64,000 nucleotides of DNA from Bacteroidota bacterium (GCA_029547705.1 JAKPOU010000041.1:326791-390790), one strand, 5' to 3'; numbered from the stretch's first letter, positions 33,422 through 42,327 are shown. The notes: generated by a model not told the origin, from the letters alone. Made by a program: numbers and translations.

Positions 33422-34021
33422 TTACCAGTCAGAATTGTACCAGGACCGTACGTCAGTCACTTTCATGCCTGCACTGATTGCTGCACGGATCCCAAGCTCC
33501 GCATCCTCAAACACCTCAATGTCACGTGGTTCGACATTCATTAGTTCAGCACATTTCAGAAATGTTTCAGGATCGGGCTTAAAAGCATTCACATCATTGG
33601 CAGTTACTACTATGTCAAAATATTCTCTCAGGCCGGTTATTTCCAGTGTGCGTTCAACTGCTTCCCTGTGCCCGCCTGTTCCAACGGCCATGGGCAGTTT
33701 CCCGTAATATTTTTTTACGATTTCAGTTACCGGTGTGATCGGTTTTACAAGATGCTGAAGCCTGAAGAATTCCCTGTGTTTTTCATTCATTATTTCTTCA
33801 ATGGTCACACTGTTGTTAAGGCCGCAATGCTTCAGTACCTCTCCGGCAACTATCCAGCTGGGGCTTCCTGTATATTTTCTGAGAAAATGATTATCAATCC
33901 TGGCGCCATATTTTTCACAGGCCTTTTTCCAGCCCTGGAAATGGTAGGGCATAGTGTCGGCAAGTGTGCCGTCAAGATCAAAAACAAGACCTTTTATTCC
34001 TTGTTGAATATCGTATTGCAT
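33422..34021 (-). CDS. HAD phosphatase, beta-phosphoglucomutase-like
   Basis: A 199-residue HAD-superfamily enzyme of the beta-phosphoglucomutase/sugar-phosphatase branch. Motif I is VFDLDGTLADT (about residues 11-21), followed by a helical cap with PYHFQGWKKACEKYG. The later motifs are VGTGGHREAVERTL, the lysine in FKPDPETFLKC, and FEDAELGIRAAISAG. It could dephosphorylate or isomerise a sugar phosphate. The ATG at 34021 is chosen; an in-frame TTG at 34036 would add five residues. It is isolated, 83 bases from the DUF4956 gene on the same strand. Confidence 0.87.
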   Translation of the reverse strand: MQYDIQQGIKGLVFDLDGTLADTMPYHFQGWKKACEKYGARIDNHFLRKYTGSPSWIVAGEVLKHCGLNNSVTIEEIMNEKHREFFRLQHLVKPITPVTEIVKKYYGKLPMAVGTGGHREAVERTLEITGLREYFDIVVTANDVNAFKPDPETFLKCAELMNVEPRDIEVFEDAELGIRAAISAGMKVTDVRSWYNSDW

Positions 34022-34103
34022 GATAAATAAAAACAAGGTGCAAACTTAATCAAAAAAGGACAAATACAGCTTCAGAATGTGTGCTGCCGGAAGTTATTGT
34101 CCT

Positions 34104-34709
34104 TCAGTCAGCTATCTTGTCTGCATAAAAAGCTTCAAGTTCAATGCTGCCCTTGTTTACATCAATTTTTCTGACGGAGATTTTTACAATTTCCTGACCT
34201 GTCTGGGCTGATAATTCCTCAAGTAATTGTTTCCTGCGTTCCGGCCTGAGAAGTTCCGGCTTGCTGAAGTTTACAATCATCGTCGACAATGCCCGTTTTT
34301 TGAGGAATAATTCCAGTATTACTGCTGATACAAGAATTGTTGTATTTACGATAAGCGCACCAATGACCGGAGGCGGAATATTTGCCTGTGAATTGATGAT
34401 GGAGACTCCGATTACCGTAAATACATAGGTCATGTCTTTTGCCGTGTAATTGACTGTTCTGAACCGGAGTATTGCAAAAATGGCAAAAAGGCCGAGAGCC
34501 ATTCCCAGTTGTATGTTGACTGTTCCAAGCAATGAAATCAGAAGAAAAATTATTATACCCATCATGAAAAGCGAGAATACATACTCTTCCTTCCTGGTAA
34601 AGCGGTAATAGATAAATCTTATGAGAATAAAAAGGACCAGCAGGTTAACGGCAAACCTGATCATGATATTCAAAAGGGTCGTTTCGGTTGCGATGGATTC
34701 AAATGACAT
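34104..34709 (-). CDS. DUF4956 membrane protein
   Basis: A roughly 201-residue protein with four hydrophobic helices in its N-terminal two thirds (residues about 15-130) and a soluble C-terminal domain. The block GLFAIFAILRFRTVNYTAKDM is typical of DUF4956 proteins. These often neighbour VTC-type polyphosphate polymerases and CotH-like proteins, although their function is unknown. An in-frame TTG at 34733 overlaps the stop of the upstream gene (34730-34732) and would add eight residues; ATG 34709 is preferred. Either way it is closely coupled to the CotH-like gene upstream. Confidence 0.84.
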   Translation of the reverse strand: MSFESIATETTLLNIMIRFAVNLLVLFILIRFIYYRFTRKEEYVFSLFMMGIIIFLLISLLGTVNIQLGMALGLFAIFAILRFRTVNYTAKDMTYVFTVIGVSIINSQANIPPPVIGALIVNTTILVSAVILELFLKKRALSTMIVNFSKPELLRPERRKQLLEELSAQTGQEIVKISVRKIDVNKGSIELEAFYADKIAD

Positions 34710-34729
34710 GGACGGCAGGATCTGATAAT

Positions 34730-35800
34730 TCAAATTATAATACAGTCTCTTCTCAGGGAGTTTATAATGCTGTTGCGCTTGTCAAGGCTCCTGTAAAATC
34801 CTTCAAGATAGTTAATCATATCTTTTTTGGATTTTCCGCTAAGATATGGAAAATCATTGATCACTCTGTATATTTCTTCCTTCTTTTCCATGAATTCAAC
34901 CAGTGCCTCGCTGAATTCCTGTTCTGTCCTGCAGACACCAAGATATCTGCGCTGACGGACGGATTCCAGGCCCAGTCCCTCAAAAGGAACAGCATAATGT
35001 GTATTTACCACACCGGCATAGTCGAAATCATAGGGGACTATTATAGCTGATCCCAGGCCGCCGTAGCTGCCTTCCGTCATGGTAAGCGTATTGTGCCTGG
35101 TTGGAACCGACCAGTCGGTGTTTCCTATCATGTAATTGAAAATGGCCATTCTGTCCATGATTTCTCTTTTAATATGCAGCTGGGTAACATGAGCTGTTTC
35201 AACTTCCACTGAATTTGTCCGCTTGCCCAGAGACTTGACGGGTTCAATGAGGAAGGCAAATTCCCTTACCTGTTTTTTGTCAGGCTTTTCACTGTTAACA
35301 TAATTGACTCTCAGCAATCTTACTCTGAAACTGTAATCAGTGAGCACATTATACATTTTGTATACCAGGAATTCCCTGAGCAGATTATCTTCGCCGCCGG
35401 CACTGCAGTGAGTTACCATTTTTATTTTATCAACCCTGTTGAATTCTCCCGGCACAGCGTCATTCTTTTTAAAGTTAAGCAGGAGGGGAGGGAAATCACA
35501 TATTGTAAGACGCGAAATACCGCGCGGCCTGATTTTAAGATATTTGATGATTGAATCATCCTGACTGACATGGTATGTAAGGGTTGCATCGAGATATTCA
35601 CTCTTGTCCCTTTTCCTTCTGTATTGTGTTATGTTGAATCTGAGTTCTATATCCAGCAATTCATCACTGTCGAACAGAATGATATCTTCGCTGATTGTAT
35701 CCCTGACGGCATATTCCTTTCTGATTGAATCGTTCTGGCTGAAGGAGGAATTGATGCCCATGGCAAGCATCAGGGCTGAAATGAACAGGATCCTTTTCAT
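34730..35800 (-). CDS. Exported CotH-kinase-like protein
   Basis: A 356-residue protein with an N-terminal signal peptide (about residues 1-21). The C-terminal half carries MAIFNYMIGNTDWSVPTRHN (about residues 218-237) and IIVPYDFDYAGVVN (about 253-266). These resemble the catalytic N/D loop and metal-binding DFD segment of CotH-type protein kinases, which are secreted kinase-like enzymes. No classic glycine loop was seen. It is coupled to a DUF4956 gene, a known partner of CotH-like proteins, which supports the assignment. No VTC polymerase is present here. Kinase activity is inferred only. Confidence 0.68.
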   Translation of the reverse strand: MKRILFISALMLAMGINSSFSQNDSIRKEYAVRDTISEDIILFDSDELLDIELRFNITQYRRKRDKSEYLDATLTYHVSQDDSIIKYLKIRPRGISRLTICDFPPLLLNFKKNDAVPGEFNRVDKIKMVTHCSAGGEDNLLREFLVYKMYNVLTDYSFRVRLLRVNYVNSEKPDKKQVREFAFLIEPVKSLGKRTNSVEVETAHVTQLHIKREIMDRMAIFNYMIGNTDWSVPTRHNTLTMTEGSYGGLGSAIIVPYDFDYAGVVNTHYAVPFEGLGLESVRQRRYLGVCRTEQEFSEALVEFMEKKEEIYRVINDFPYLSGKSKKDMINYLEGFYRSLDKRNSIINSLRRDCIII

Positions 35801-35894
35801 ATTGCAAAATTATGGTTGACGTTGCTGACTTGAAATTCACGATCGAATTTAATACAAAATCAGCAGATTACAAAAGTAATCTGCATAAATGATA

Positions 35895-35917
35895 AAGGCC
35901 GCTGATGAGGCGGCCTT
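35895..35917 (-). terminator. Hairpin downstream of transketolase
   Basis: AAGGCCGC at 35895-35902 pairs with GCGGCCTT at 35910-35917 around a seven-base loop, 20 bases past the transketolase stop. On the minus strand only a short TTTAT follows; the better T-run (TTTTT) is on the plus strand. It probably ends the transketolase transcript but is not an ideal terminator. Confidence 0.6.
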
Positions 35918-35937
35918 TTTACGAATGATCATAATGT

Positions 35938-37980
35938 TTACTTTTTATAATGTAGCAGGTAATCCTTTACCTGGCGGTAAACATTCCCGGCAGTAAACCC
36001 CAGTTTTTCATCAAGAACCTTGTAGGGGGCGGAATAACCGAAGGAATTTACGCCCCAGACTTTTCCTCGCGGACCGGCAAGGCCCTGTAATGTGACGGGC
36101 AGGCCTGCGGTAAGTCCGAACACAGGCACATCGTCAGGAATGACCGATTCCCTGTAGCTTTGATCCTGATTTCTGAACAAACCTTCCGAGGGTGCTGAAA
36201 CAATCCTCACCCTGAGCCCGTCCTTTTTCAGAAGTTCTGCTCCCTCAACCAGGGTTGCCACTTCCGAACCGCTGGCCACAAGAATGATATCCGGCCTGCC
36301 CTTGCAGTCCGATACTGTATAGGCTCCCCTGCTCATCATGAGAGCATCCCTGTATCTGCTGCCAGTTGAAGAGGGGAGATCCCTGATGTTCTGCCTTGAC
36401 AGGATGAGAGCCGTTGGCGTTTTTTTATTCTCGAGAGCCAGTTTCCAGGCAACATTTGTTTCAAGTGCATCGGCAGGTCTGAGTACAAGCATGCTGTTCT
36501 CACCCTTATGGTTTTTAAGATGTTCCATAAGCCGTATCTGGGCTTCCTGTTCTACAGGCTGATGGGTTGGACCGTCTTCCCCCACTCTGAATGCATCGTG
36601 TGTCCAGATGAAGCGTACCGGTAATCCCATCAGGCAGGCAAGCCTTACTGCCGGTTTCATATAATCGGAAAATACAAAGAATGTCCCGCAGGCAGGTATA
36701 ATACCTCCATGGAGAGCCATTCCGGCCATAACTGCTGCCATTGTCAGCTCCGATACTCCGGTCTGAAGAAATGCACCGCTGAAATCTCCTTTAACAAGAG
36801 GTTTTGTATTTTTCAGAAAACCATCGGTTTTATCTGAGTTTGAAAGATCAGCTGATGCGACCACCATGTTTTCAATGGTATTTGCAAGAACTCCGAGAAC
36901 AGCGGCCGAGGCTGCCCTCGTTGCTATTCCCTCTTTCTGGGAGATGGACTCAAAATTGATGGCAGGTATGTCGCCAGAATAAAACAGGTTGAGTTTACGT
37001 TCGGAATCGCTGTTTTCTGCTGCCCATTCTTTTTTCTGCCTTTTCCAGTCGGTGGCATATCTGCGCTTTTCTTCAATCACAGCTGCATAATATTCTTTTA
37101 CAGCAGGAAATATTGTGAAGGGATCCGACAGGTTGCCCCCGAGGCCTGCAAGGGATTTCTCAAAGGAAGCACCGGCATCACTTACCGGCATTCCATGCGT
37201 GGATATTTTTCTTTCAAAACTTATTCCTTCATTGTCAATGAGCCCTTTACCCATAATGGTCCTTCCGATGATCAGGAAAGGCTTGTCTTTTGATTCCCGG
37301 GCCTGTGAGAGTGCTTTTCTTATCTGATCGTGATCATTCCCGTCAATGGTAACAACTTCCCAGCCCCAGGCCATGTATTTGGCAGCTGTATCTTCCGTTG
37401 ATACGGCACTGGTTTCGGTTGAAAGCTGTATGTCGTTGGAATCGTAAAACATGATAAGGTTATTCAGGCCCAGATGGCCGGCCAGCCGTCCGGCTCCCTG
37501 GGATATCTCCTCCTGAATTCCCCCGTCGGAGATGAAAGCATAGGTTTTATGGGCGAACAGTTCTCCGAATCTTGCAGCCAGAAACCTTTCCGCAATGGCG
37601 GCTCCCACAGCCATTGTGTGTCCCTGCCCGAGAGGTCCGGAAGTATTCTCCACACCCCTGGCAACATCCAGTTCCGGATGTCCCGGTGTCGGACTGCCCC
37701 ATTGGCGGAACTGTTTGAGGTCGTCAATACTGAAAAGACCTGTAAGGGTCAGTACCGAATACAGCATCGGTGACATGTGGCCGGGATCAAGAAAAAACCT
37801 GTCGCGGTTTATCCACGAAGAATCATCAGGGTCGAACCTGAGAAATTCGGAAAACAGAATATGAATGAAATCAGCACCACCCATGGCACCTCCCGGATGA
37901 CCTGATTTTGCCTTTTCCACCATTGCCATTGACAGTATCCTGATATTGTCGGCTGCCAGTTTGTTTACATCAGTGTTCAT
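35938..37980 (-). CDS. tkt: Transketolase
   Basis: A 680-residue single-chain transketolase, the thiamine-diphosphate enzyme that swaps two-carbon units in the non-oxidative pentose phosphate pathway. It has KSGHPGGAMGGADFIH at residues about 25-40, the ThDP/Mg loop AFISDGGIQEE with YDSNDIQLS (about 148-185), and the second-half motif THDAFRVGEDGPTHQPVEQ (about 455-475). The ThDP loop reads SDG where most transketolases have GDG, but the aspartate is kept. Chain length is normal. A -7-like box lies at 38015-38022. It would process the pentose phosphates made by the 6-phosphogluconate dehydrogenase at 57337-58791. Confidence 0.95.
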   Translation of the reverse strand: MNTDVNKLAADNIRILSMAMVEKAKSGHPGGAMGGADFIHILFSEFLRFDPDDSSWINRDRFFLDPGHMSPMLYSVLTLTGLFSIDDLKQFRQWGSPTPGHPELDVARGVENTSGPLGQGHTMAVGAAIAERFLAARFGELFAHKTYAFISDGGIQEEISQGAGRLAGHLGLNNLIMFYDSNDIQLSTETSAVSTEDTAAKYMAWGWEVVTIDGNDHDQIRKALSQARESKDKPFLIIGRTIMGKGLIDNEGISFERKISTHGMPVSDAGASFEKSLAGLGGNLSDPFTIFPAVKEYYAAVIEEKRRYATDWKRQKKEWAAENSDSERKLNLFYSGDIPAINFESISQKEGIATRAASAAVLGVLANTIENMVVASADLSNSDKTDGFLKNTKPLVKGDFSGAFLQTGVSELTMAAVMAGMALHGGIIPACGTFFVFSDYMKPAVRLACLMGLPVRFIWTHDAFRVGEDGPTHQPVEQEAQIRLMEHLKNHKGENSMLVLRPADALETNVAWKLALENKKTPTALILSRQNIRDLPSSTGSRYRDALMMSRGAYTVSDCKGRPDIILVASGSEVATLVEGAELLKKDGLRVRIVSAPSEGLFRNQDQSYRESVIPDDVPVFGLTAGLPVTLQGLAGPRGKVWGVNSFGYSAPYKVLDEKLGFTAGNVYRQVKDYLLHYKK

Positions 37981-38014
37981 AGTATAGCCTTTTCCATTAA
38001 TTATTTAATGGCAA

Positions 38015-38022
38015 CAAAAATA
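38015..38022 (-). promoter_or_regulatory. tkt: Candidate -7 box upstream of transketolase
   Basis: On the minus strand this reads TATTTTTG, an exact match to TAnnTTTG, 35 bases before the transketolase start. This gives a leader of about 27 bases. The -33 element is not clear. Confidence 0.35.
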
Positions 38023-38060
38023 GAATTAATTGTTAACAGAAAAATAAAAATTACCGGAGA

Positions 38061-38480
38061 TCACAGGTATTTCCTGTCTTCTTCAGGGACATCAAAGTAT
38101 TTGTTGTAAATTTTTACATCAGGACCGGTACTTGCTTCCACTTTGTCATCCCGGATCTTGTAGGTACACTTTTCTCCTCCGATTCCCGAGAAATAAATGC
38201 TGGATTCATTGCCTCCCTCATCTATCATCAGGATTCTGACGAGATGCAGATATTTCATGCTGTTCAGCTGCGCATTGCAGATCGGACATGTAAAAATGTA
38301 TTCCTCACCTTTCCTGATCTGAAATGACGAATGGGTAGTATGTGTATAGTTTCCGATTTCGGGATTAAGAAATACCAGACCCTTTTCCGTACGGTTTTTA
38401 AGGTTGGTAGCGGTCAGAATTATTGATGTCTTCGGTTTCAGGTGACCCCGGCACACCTTGCAGAGAAATTCTACAGCCAT
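38061..38480 (-). CDS. Zinc-ribbon-like protein of unknown function
   Basis: A 139-residue soluble protein with two CxxC pairs (C7-C10 and C65-C68). Together they could bind one structural zinc, with about 55 residues of beta-rich insertion between the pairs. The segment CPICNAQLNSMKYLHLVRILM follows the second pair, and the tail ends PEEDRKYL. No family could be named. It is a separate gene 80 bases upstream of transketolase on the same strand, with a long A+T-rich region beyond its start. A role in nucleic-acid or protein binding is possible but only a guess. Confidence 0.65.
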   Translation of the reverse strand: MAVEFLCKVCRGHLKPKTSIILTATNLKNRTEKGLVFLNPEIGNYTHTTHSSFQIRKGEEYIFTCPICNAQLNSMKYLHLVRILMIDEGGNESSIYFSGIGGEKCTYKIRDDKVEASTGPDVKIYNKYFDVPEEDRKYL

Positions 38481-38865
38481 ATTATACCTCCTGTAAGTTA
38501 GTTCTTTTAAATTTTTCTGTAATATCTCTCACAATATAGGAAATATATTTCCCATAATAAATATTTTCAGGCTGAATTACCAGAATATGTTCAGCCTTAT
38601 TTCTGTATAGTGGATTTTTTAACAAAAAACAGAAATAACAGATTATTGCAGGATTTTTTTAACATTGCCCGGAATGACACAAATGGGGATAATTTTCGTA
38701 TAATCAGCAATTTAATAACCTTAATTCTTTTTTATACTTGTTATAAATTATTAACTATGACAATAATTTTGTTTTTATATGAGTATTGTTATTAAATTCA
38801 CAGCACCTTTAAAACAGGTAAGTGTTACTGTAAAAGATATAAATTTTTAATAAAAACGATTGGAA
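38481..38865. other. Intergenic region between zinc-ribbon gene and hydrogenase operon
   Basis: A very A+T-rich 385-base gap separating divergent genes. No coding frame with good character was seen. It holds the candidate hydrogenase promoter at 38738-38771 and presumably a minus-strand promoter for the zinc-ribbon gene. No riboswitch or RNA gene was recognised. Confidence 0.55.
38738..38771 (+). promoter_or_regulatory. Candidate promoter of the hydrogenase operon
   Basis: TAATTTTG at 38764-38771 matches the -7 consensus TAnnTTTG exactly. A TTG core (38738-38740) lies 23 bases upstream, near the expected -33 position. The predicted leader to the first hydrogenase gene is about 85-90 bases. 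Confidence 0.45.
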
Positions 38866-39333
38866 ATGTATCAATTGGGAAATCTTGTGAAGGAATTAAC
38901 CGAAAAGCACGGCAGGTCAAGGGAAAGTCTTATGCCCATTTTGCAGGGTGTGGTTGAAAGACATAGTTATTTGACTGACGAGGCGATGGTTGAAATTGCA
39001 AATCAGCTGGATATTTCAGCTGCTGAAGTTTATGGTACAGCTTCATTTTATACTTTCCTTGACACAAAGGAAAGGGGCAAGTATGTGATCAGAGTATGCA
39101 AGACTATTACATGTGCGATGAAGGGAAAGAATGAAATACTTGAGACTCTTGAAGATATGCTTAAGGTAAAAGTGGGGGAGACAACTGCCGACAAACAGTT
39201 CAGTTTGCTTGAAACCAACTGCATAGGCTGGTGTCACAAGGCTCCCGCGATGCTTATCAATGAAATGCCCTATACCGAGCTTACGCCGGAAAAGGTTGTT
39301 GAGATAATCAAGAGTTATATGCAAAAAAAATAA
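38866..39333 (+). CDS. hydC: NuoE/HydC-like 2Fe-2S subunit of NAD-linked hydrogenase
   Basis: A 155-residue thioredoxin-like ferredoxin of the NuoE/HydC family. Cysteines at 78, 83, 119 and 123 (CKTITC and CIGWC) bind a 2Fe-2S cluster. The helical N-terminal part has the usual YGTASFYTFL segment. The subunit carries electrons to or from the flavin subunit encoded 12 bases downstream. ATG 38866 is chosen; an in-frame TTG two codons earlier is possible. It is the first gene of the three-gene hydrogenase operon. Confidence 0.92.
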   Translation: MYQLGNLVKELTEKHGRSRESLMPILQGVVERHSYLTDEAMVEIANQLDISAAEVYGTASFYTFLDTKERGKYVIRVCKTITCAMKGKNEILETLEDMLKVKVGETTADKQFSLLETNCIGWCHKAPAMLINEMPYTELTPEKVVEIIKSYMQKK

Positions 39334-39345
39334 TATCCCGAAACT

Positions 39346-40506
39346 ATGAAAAAAAGAGGATTAAATAAGGTTGATCTCATTTTTGAGAAAGTAGATCTGA
39401 GAGAAGTACTGACAGTTGCCTATAACATGCCCCAGGCTGAGATTATTCAGAAAGTGCTTGATTCGGGGCTTAAGGGGCGGGGAGGTGCCGGTTTCCCCAC
39501 AGGGTTAAAATGGAAATACACTGCTGCCGAGAAGGATCCCGATAAATATATAGTTTGCAATGCAGATGAAGGTGAGCCAGGAACCTTCAAGGACCGTGAG
39601 ATACTTGACAGGGTTGCCTATAAGGTTTATGGAGGAATGGTTATTGCAGGAAAGGCTGTCGGGGCAAAAACCGGTATTGTATATCTCAGGGGGGAATATA
39701 AATTCCTGCTTCCCCAGCTTCTGGCAGAGCTTGATGAATTCCACAGGCTTATCAAAGAGATCGGTTTTGATTTCAGTATCAGTTACCGCATGGGCAGCGG
39801 AGCCTATATCTGCGGAGAGGAAAGTGCACTTTTTGAGTCGATTGAAGGTTTTCGCGGAGAGCCCAGGAACAAACCTCCGTATCCCACGGTGTCGGGAGTT
39901 TTCGGTAAGCCGACATCAATCAATAATGTCGAGACACTAGTTACTGCACTGATGGTGATCAAACATGGTCCGGAATCATACAGTCAGCTGGGAACAAAGG
40001 ATTCCAGAGGATCGAAAGTATTTTCAATTTCAGGAGATACACCGACCCCCGGGATTTTTGAGCTTGAACTGGGTATGACAGTCCAGGCATTTGTGAATGA
40101 ATTCGGTGATGGGGATACCAAGGCAGTGCAGGTTGGCGGAGCCTCCGGCTTCTGTGTGCCAAGAAAACGCTTTGAAGATACAATAATAGGATTTGAGGGT
40201 GTTCCCACAGGAGGATCAATGAAACTTTTCAACAGTTCCAGGTCGATGTACAATGTTCTTCATAATTATCTTGACTTTTTTGCTGAAGAATCCTGCGGAC
40301 AATGTACTCCCTGCAGAGTGGGTTGCCAGCAATTGTTAAAAGGAGTTCAGAAAGTTAAAAAGGGAGAAGTAAAGTCAACCTATCTGACTGAACTGATAAA
40401 ACTTGCCGATACCATGAAGGTTGCATCAAAATGCGGACTGGGACAATCAGTCGGAAATGCCTTCAAAACAATTGTGGAGAATTTCAGGGAAGAGATTATC
40501 TATTAA
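39346..40506 (+). CDS. hydB: NuoF/HydB-like NADH-binding flavoprotein, short form
   Basis: A 386-residue subunit homologous to NuoF/HydB, which binds FMN and NAD(H). It shows the RGGAGFPTGLKW FMN/NADH motif (about residues 45-56), NADEGEPGTFKDRE, and GSGAYICGEESAL. The N3-type 4Fe-4S cysteines are at 317, 320 and 323 (CGQCTPC) plus the later KCGLG. It lacks both the N-terminal thioredoxin-like 2Fe-2S domain and the C-terminal ferredoxin domain of full-length HydB (about 600 residues), so it is closer to plain NuoF. It sits between the NuoE-like gene and the hydrogenase gene and should connect NADH with H2. Confidence 0.93.
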   Translation: MKKRGLNKVDLIFEKVDLREVLTVAYNMPQAEIIQKVLDSGLKGRGGAGFPTGLKWKYTAAEKDPDKYIVCNADEGEPGTFKDREILDRVAYKVYGGMVIAGKAVGAKTGIVYLRGEYKFLLPQLLAELDEFHRLIKEIGFDFSISYRMGSGAYICGEESALFESIEGFRGEPRNKPPYPTVSGVFGKPTSINNVETLVTALMVIKHGPESYSQLGTKDSRGSKVFSISGDTPTPGIFELELGMTVQAFVNEFGDGDTKAVQVGGASGFCVPRKRFEDTIIGFEGVPTGGSMKLFNSSRSMYNVLHNYLDFFAEESCGQCTPCRVGCQQLLKGVQKVKKGEVKSTYLTELIKLADTMKVASKCGLGQSVGNAFKTIVENFREEIIY

Positions 40507-40527
40507 TAACCAAACATTTCGAAAAAA

Positions 40528-42309
40528 ATGATAAATCTGAGTATAAATAATCAAAAGATATCTGTTGAGGAGGGAACCACTATTCTCGATGCTGCCCGGA
40601 AGTTGAATATAAACATACCCACTTTGTGTAATCATCCGGATCTTTGTGTTGCCGGAAACTGCCGGGTATGTGTGGTGGAACAGACGGGTGCCCGTACGCT
40701 TATAGCCGCATGTGCCATGCCTGTAGCCGAAGGAATGGACATACATACCAACACGCTCAAGGTGAGAAATGCAAGAAAGCATATTGTGGAACTGCTTCTT
40801 TCCGAACACAGGTCTGACTGTACAAAGTGTTACAGAAACCAGAATTGTGAACTTCAGTCCCTTGCCAATGAATTCGCATTCGGGGATACAATATTTCTCG
40901 ATCTGGTGGAGGATCATCCTTATGTCATTGACAGATCATCCCCTTCATTCATCAAGGATGACAGCAAATGCATCAGATGCCAGAGATGTGTGCGGACCTG
41001 TACGGAATTACAGCATATCTCGGCAATTGCCGTTGCAAATAAGGGAATGCACCAGAAAATTTCATCCTTCCATGACAAGCCAATGAGTCATGTTGTATGC
41101 ACAAATTGCGGCCAGTGTGTTAACCGCTGTCCTACAGGTGCCCTGGTTGAAAAAACATATATCGACCAGGTATGGGATGCCATTTATGATCCCGGCAAGC
41201 ATGTAATAGTGCAGACAGCTCCCGCGGTAAGGGTTGCCCTGGGGGAAGACCTGGGATATGATCCCGGTGAAAGGGTGACGGGGAAAATGGTTACAGCCCT
41301 GAGACAGCTCGGCTTTGATTCTGTCCTGGATACTGATTTCAGTGCCGACCTTACAATAATGGAGGAAGGTACAGAATTTCTTACCAGACTTAAGAAAGTT
41401 CTTGTTGATGGGGATAAAAACACCGCCCTGCCAATGTTCACATCCTGCTCACCGGGTTGGATCAAATTTATTGAGCACAAGTATCCGGAGCTTCTGAATA
41501 ACCTTTCTACCTGCAAATCACCCCAGCAGATGTTCGGGGCACTTGCAAAAACCTATTATGCACAGAAGAAGAACCTGGATCCTTCTACCATAGTGTCAGT
41601 TTCAATCATGCCGTGTACTGCAAAGAAATATGAGGCTGACAGACCGGAAATGAGGTCAAGCGGTTACAAGGATATCGATTATGTGCTTACAACGCGGGAA
41701 CTGGTCATAATGGTAAAACAGGCGGGTATTGATTTCAGAAATCTTGAACCCTCAGGCTTTGATTCAGTAATGGGTGAATCGACCGGTGCCGCCGTAATAT
41801 TCGGAGCAACGGGGGGAGTTATGGAAGCTGCGCTGAGAACAGCTTATGAAATTGTAACAGGAAGAGAAGTTCCGTTCAAAAATCTCAATATTACTCCTGT
41901 CCGGGGAATGGAAGGTATAAAGGAAGCATCGATAAAAATCGAGGATTGCGTGGATGACTGGAAATTCCTTGAGGGAGCCGAACTTAAGGTTGCAATAGCA
42001 CACGGACTGACTAATGCGAACAAGCTGATGAGACTCGTCAGGAGCGGCGAGGCCTCATATCATTTCATTGAAATAATGGCATGCCCGGGCGGATGCCTTG
42101 GCGGCGGAGGCCAGCCCATACCTACAAATGCGGAAGTAAGAAAAAGACGTATGAATGCTATTTATTCGGAGGATGAACATATGGAATTCCGTAAATCACA
42201 TGATAACCCTGATGTGATTGCCATATACGAGGAATTCCTTGGTCAGCCCAACAGTGAACGGGCTCATGAATTGCTTCATACACATTACACTGAACGCGAG
42301 GCTTACTAA
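40528..42309 (+). CDS. hydA: [FeFe]-hydrogenase catalytic subunit, group A
   Basis: A 593-residue [FeFe]-hydrogenase. N-terminal cysteines 34, 45, 48 and 62 bind a 2Fe-2S cluster. A His/Cys-ligated 4Fe-4S region follows (around HRSDCTKC), then two 4Fe-4S motifs (CIRCQRC from 148 and CTNCGQCVNRCP from 191). H-cluster motifs are TSCSPGW (C307), MPCTAKKYEA (C363) and ACPGGCLGGGGQP (C519, C523). A small-subunit-like tail completes it. With the NuoE- and NuoF-like subunits it resembles trimeric NAD-linked, possibly electron-bifurcating, hydrogenases. Maturases HydEFG are not in the window. The first H-cluster motif has Ser where many enzymes have a second Cys. Confidence 0.95.
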   Translation: MINLSINNQKISVEEGTTILDAARKLNINIPTLCNHPDLCVAGNCRVCVVEQTGARTLIAACAMPVAEGMDIHTNTLKVRNARKHIVELLLSEHRSDCTKCYRNQNCELQSLANEFAFGDTIFLDLVEDHPYVIDRSSPSFIKDDSKCIRCQRCVRTCTELQHISAIAVANKGMHQKISSFHDKPMSHVVCTNCGQCVNRCPTGALVEKTYIDQVWDAIYDPGKHVIVQTAPAVRVALGEDLGYDPGERVTGKMVTALRQLGFDSVLDTDFSADLTIMEEGTEFLTRLKKVLVDGDKNTALPMFTSCSPGWIKFIEHKYPELLNNLSTCKSPQQMFGALAKTYYAQKKNLDPSTIVSVSIMPCTAKKYEADRPEMRSSGYKDIDYVLTTRELVIMVKQAGIDFRNLEPSGFDSVMGESTGAAVIFGATGGVMEAALRTAYEIVTGREVPFKNLNITPVRGMEGIKEASIKIEDCVDDWKFLEGAELKVAIAHGLTNANKLMRLVRSGEASYHFIEIMACPGGCLGGGGQPIPTNAEVRKRRMNAIYSEDEHMEFRKSHDNPDVIAIYEEFLGQPNSERAHELLHTHYTEREAY

Positions 42310-42327
42310 TCGGGCTTCAATTGTGAT

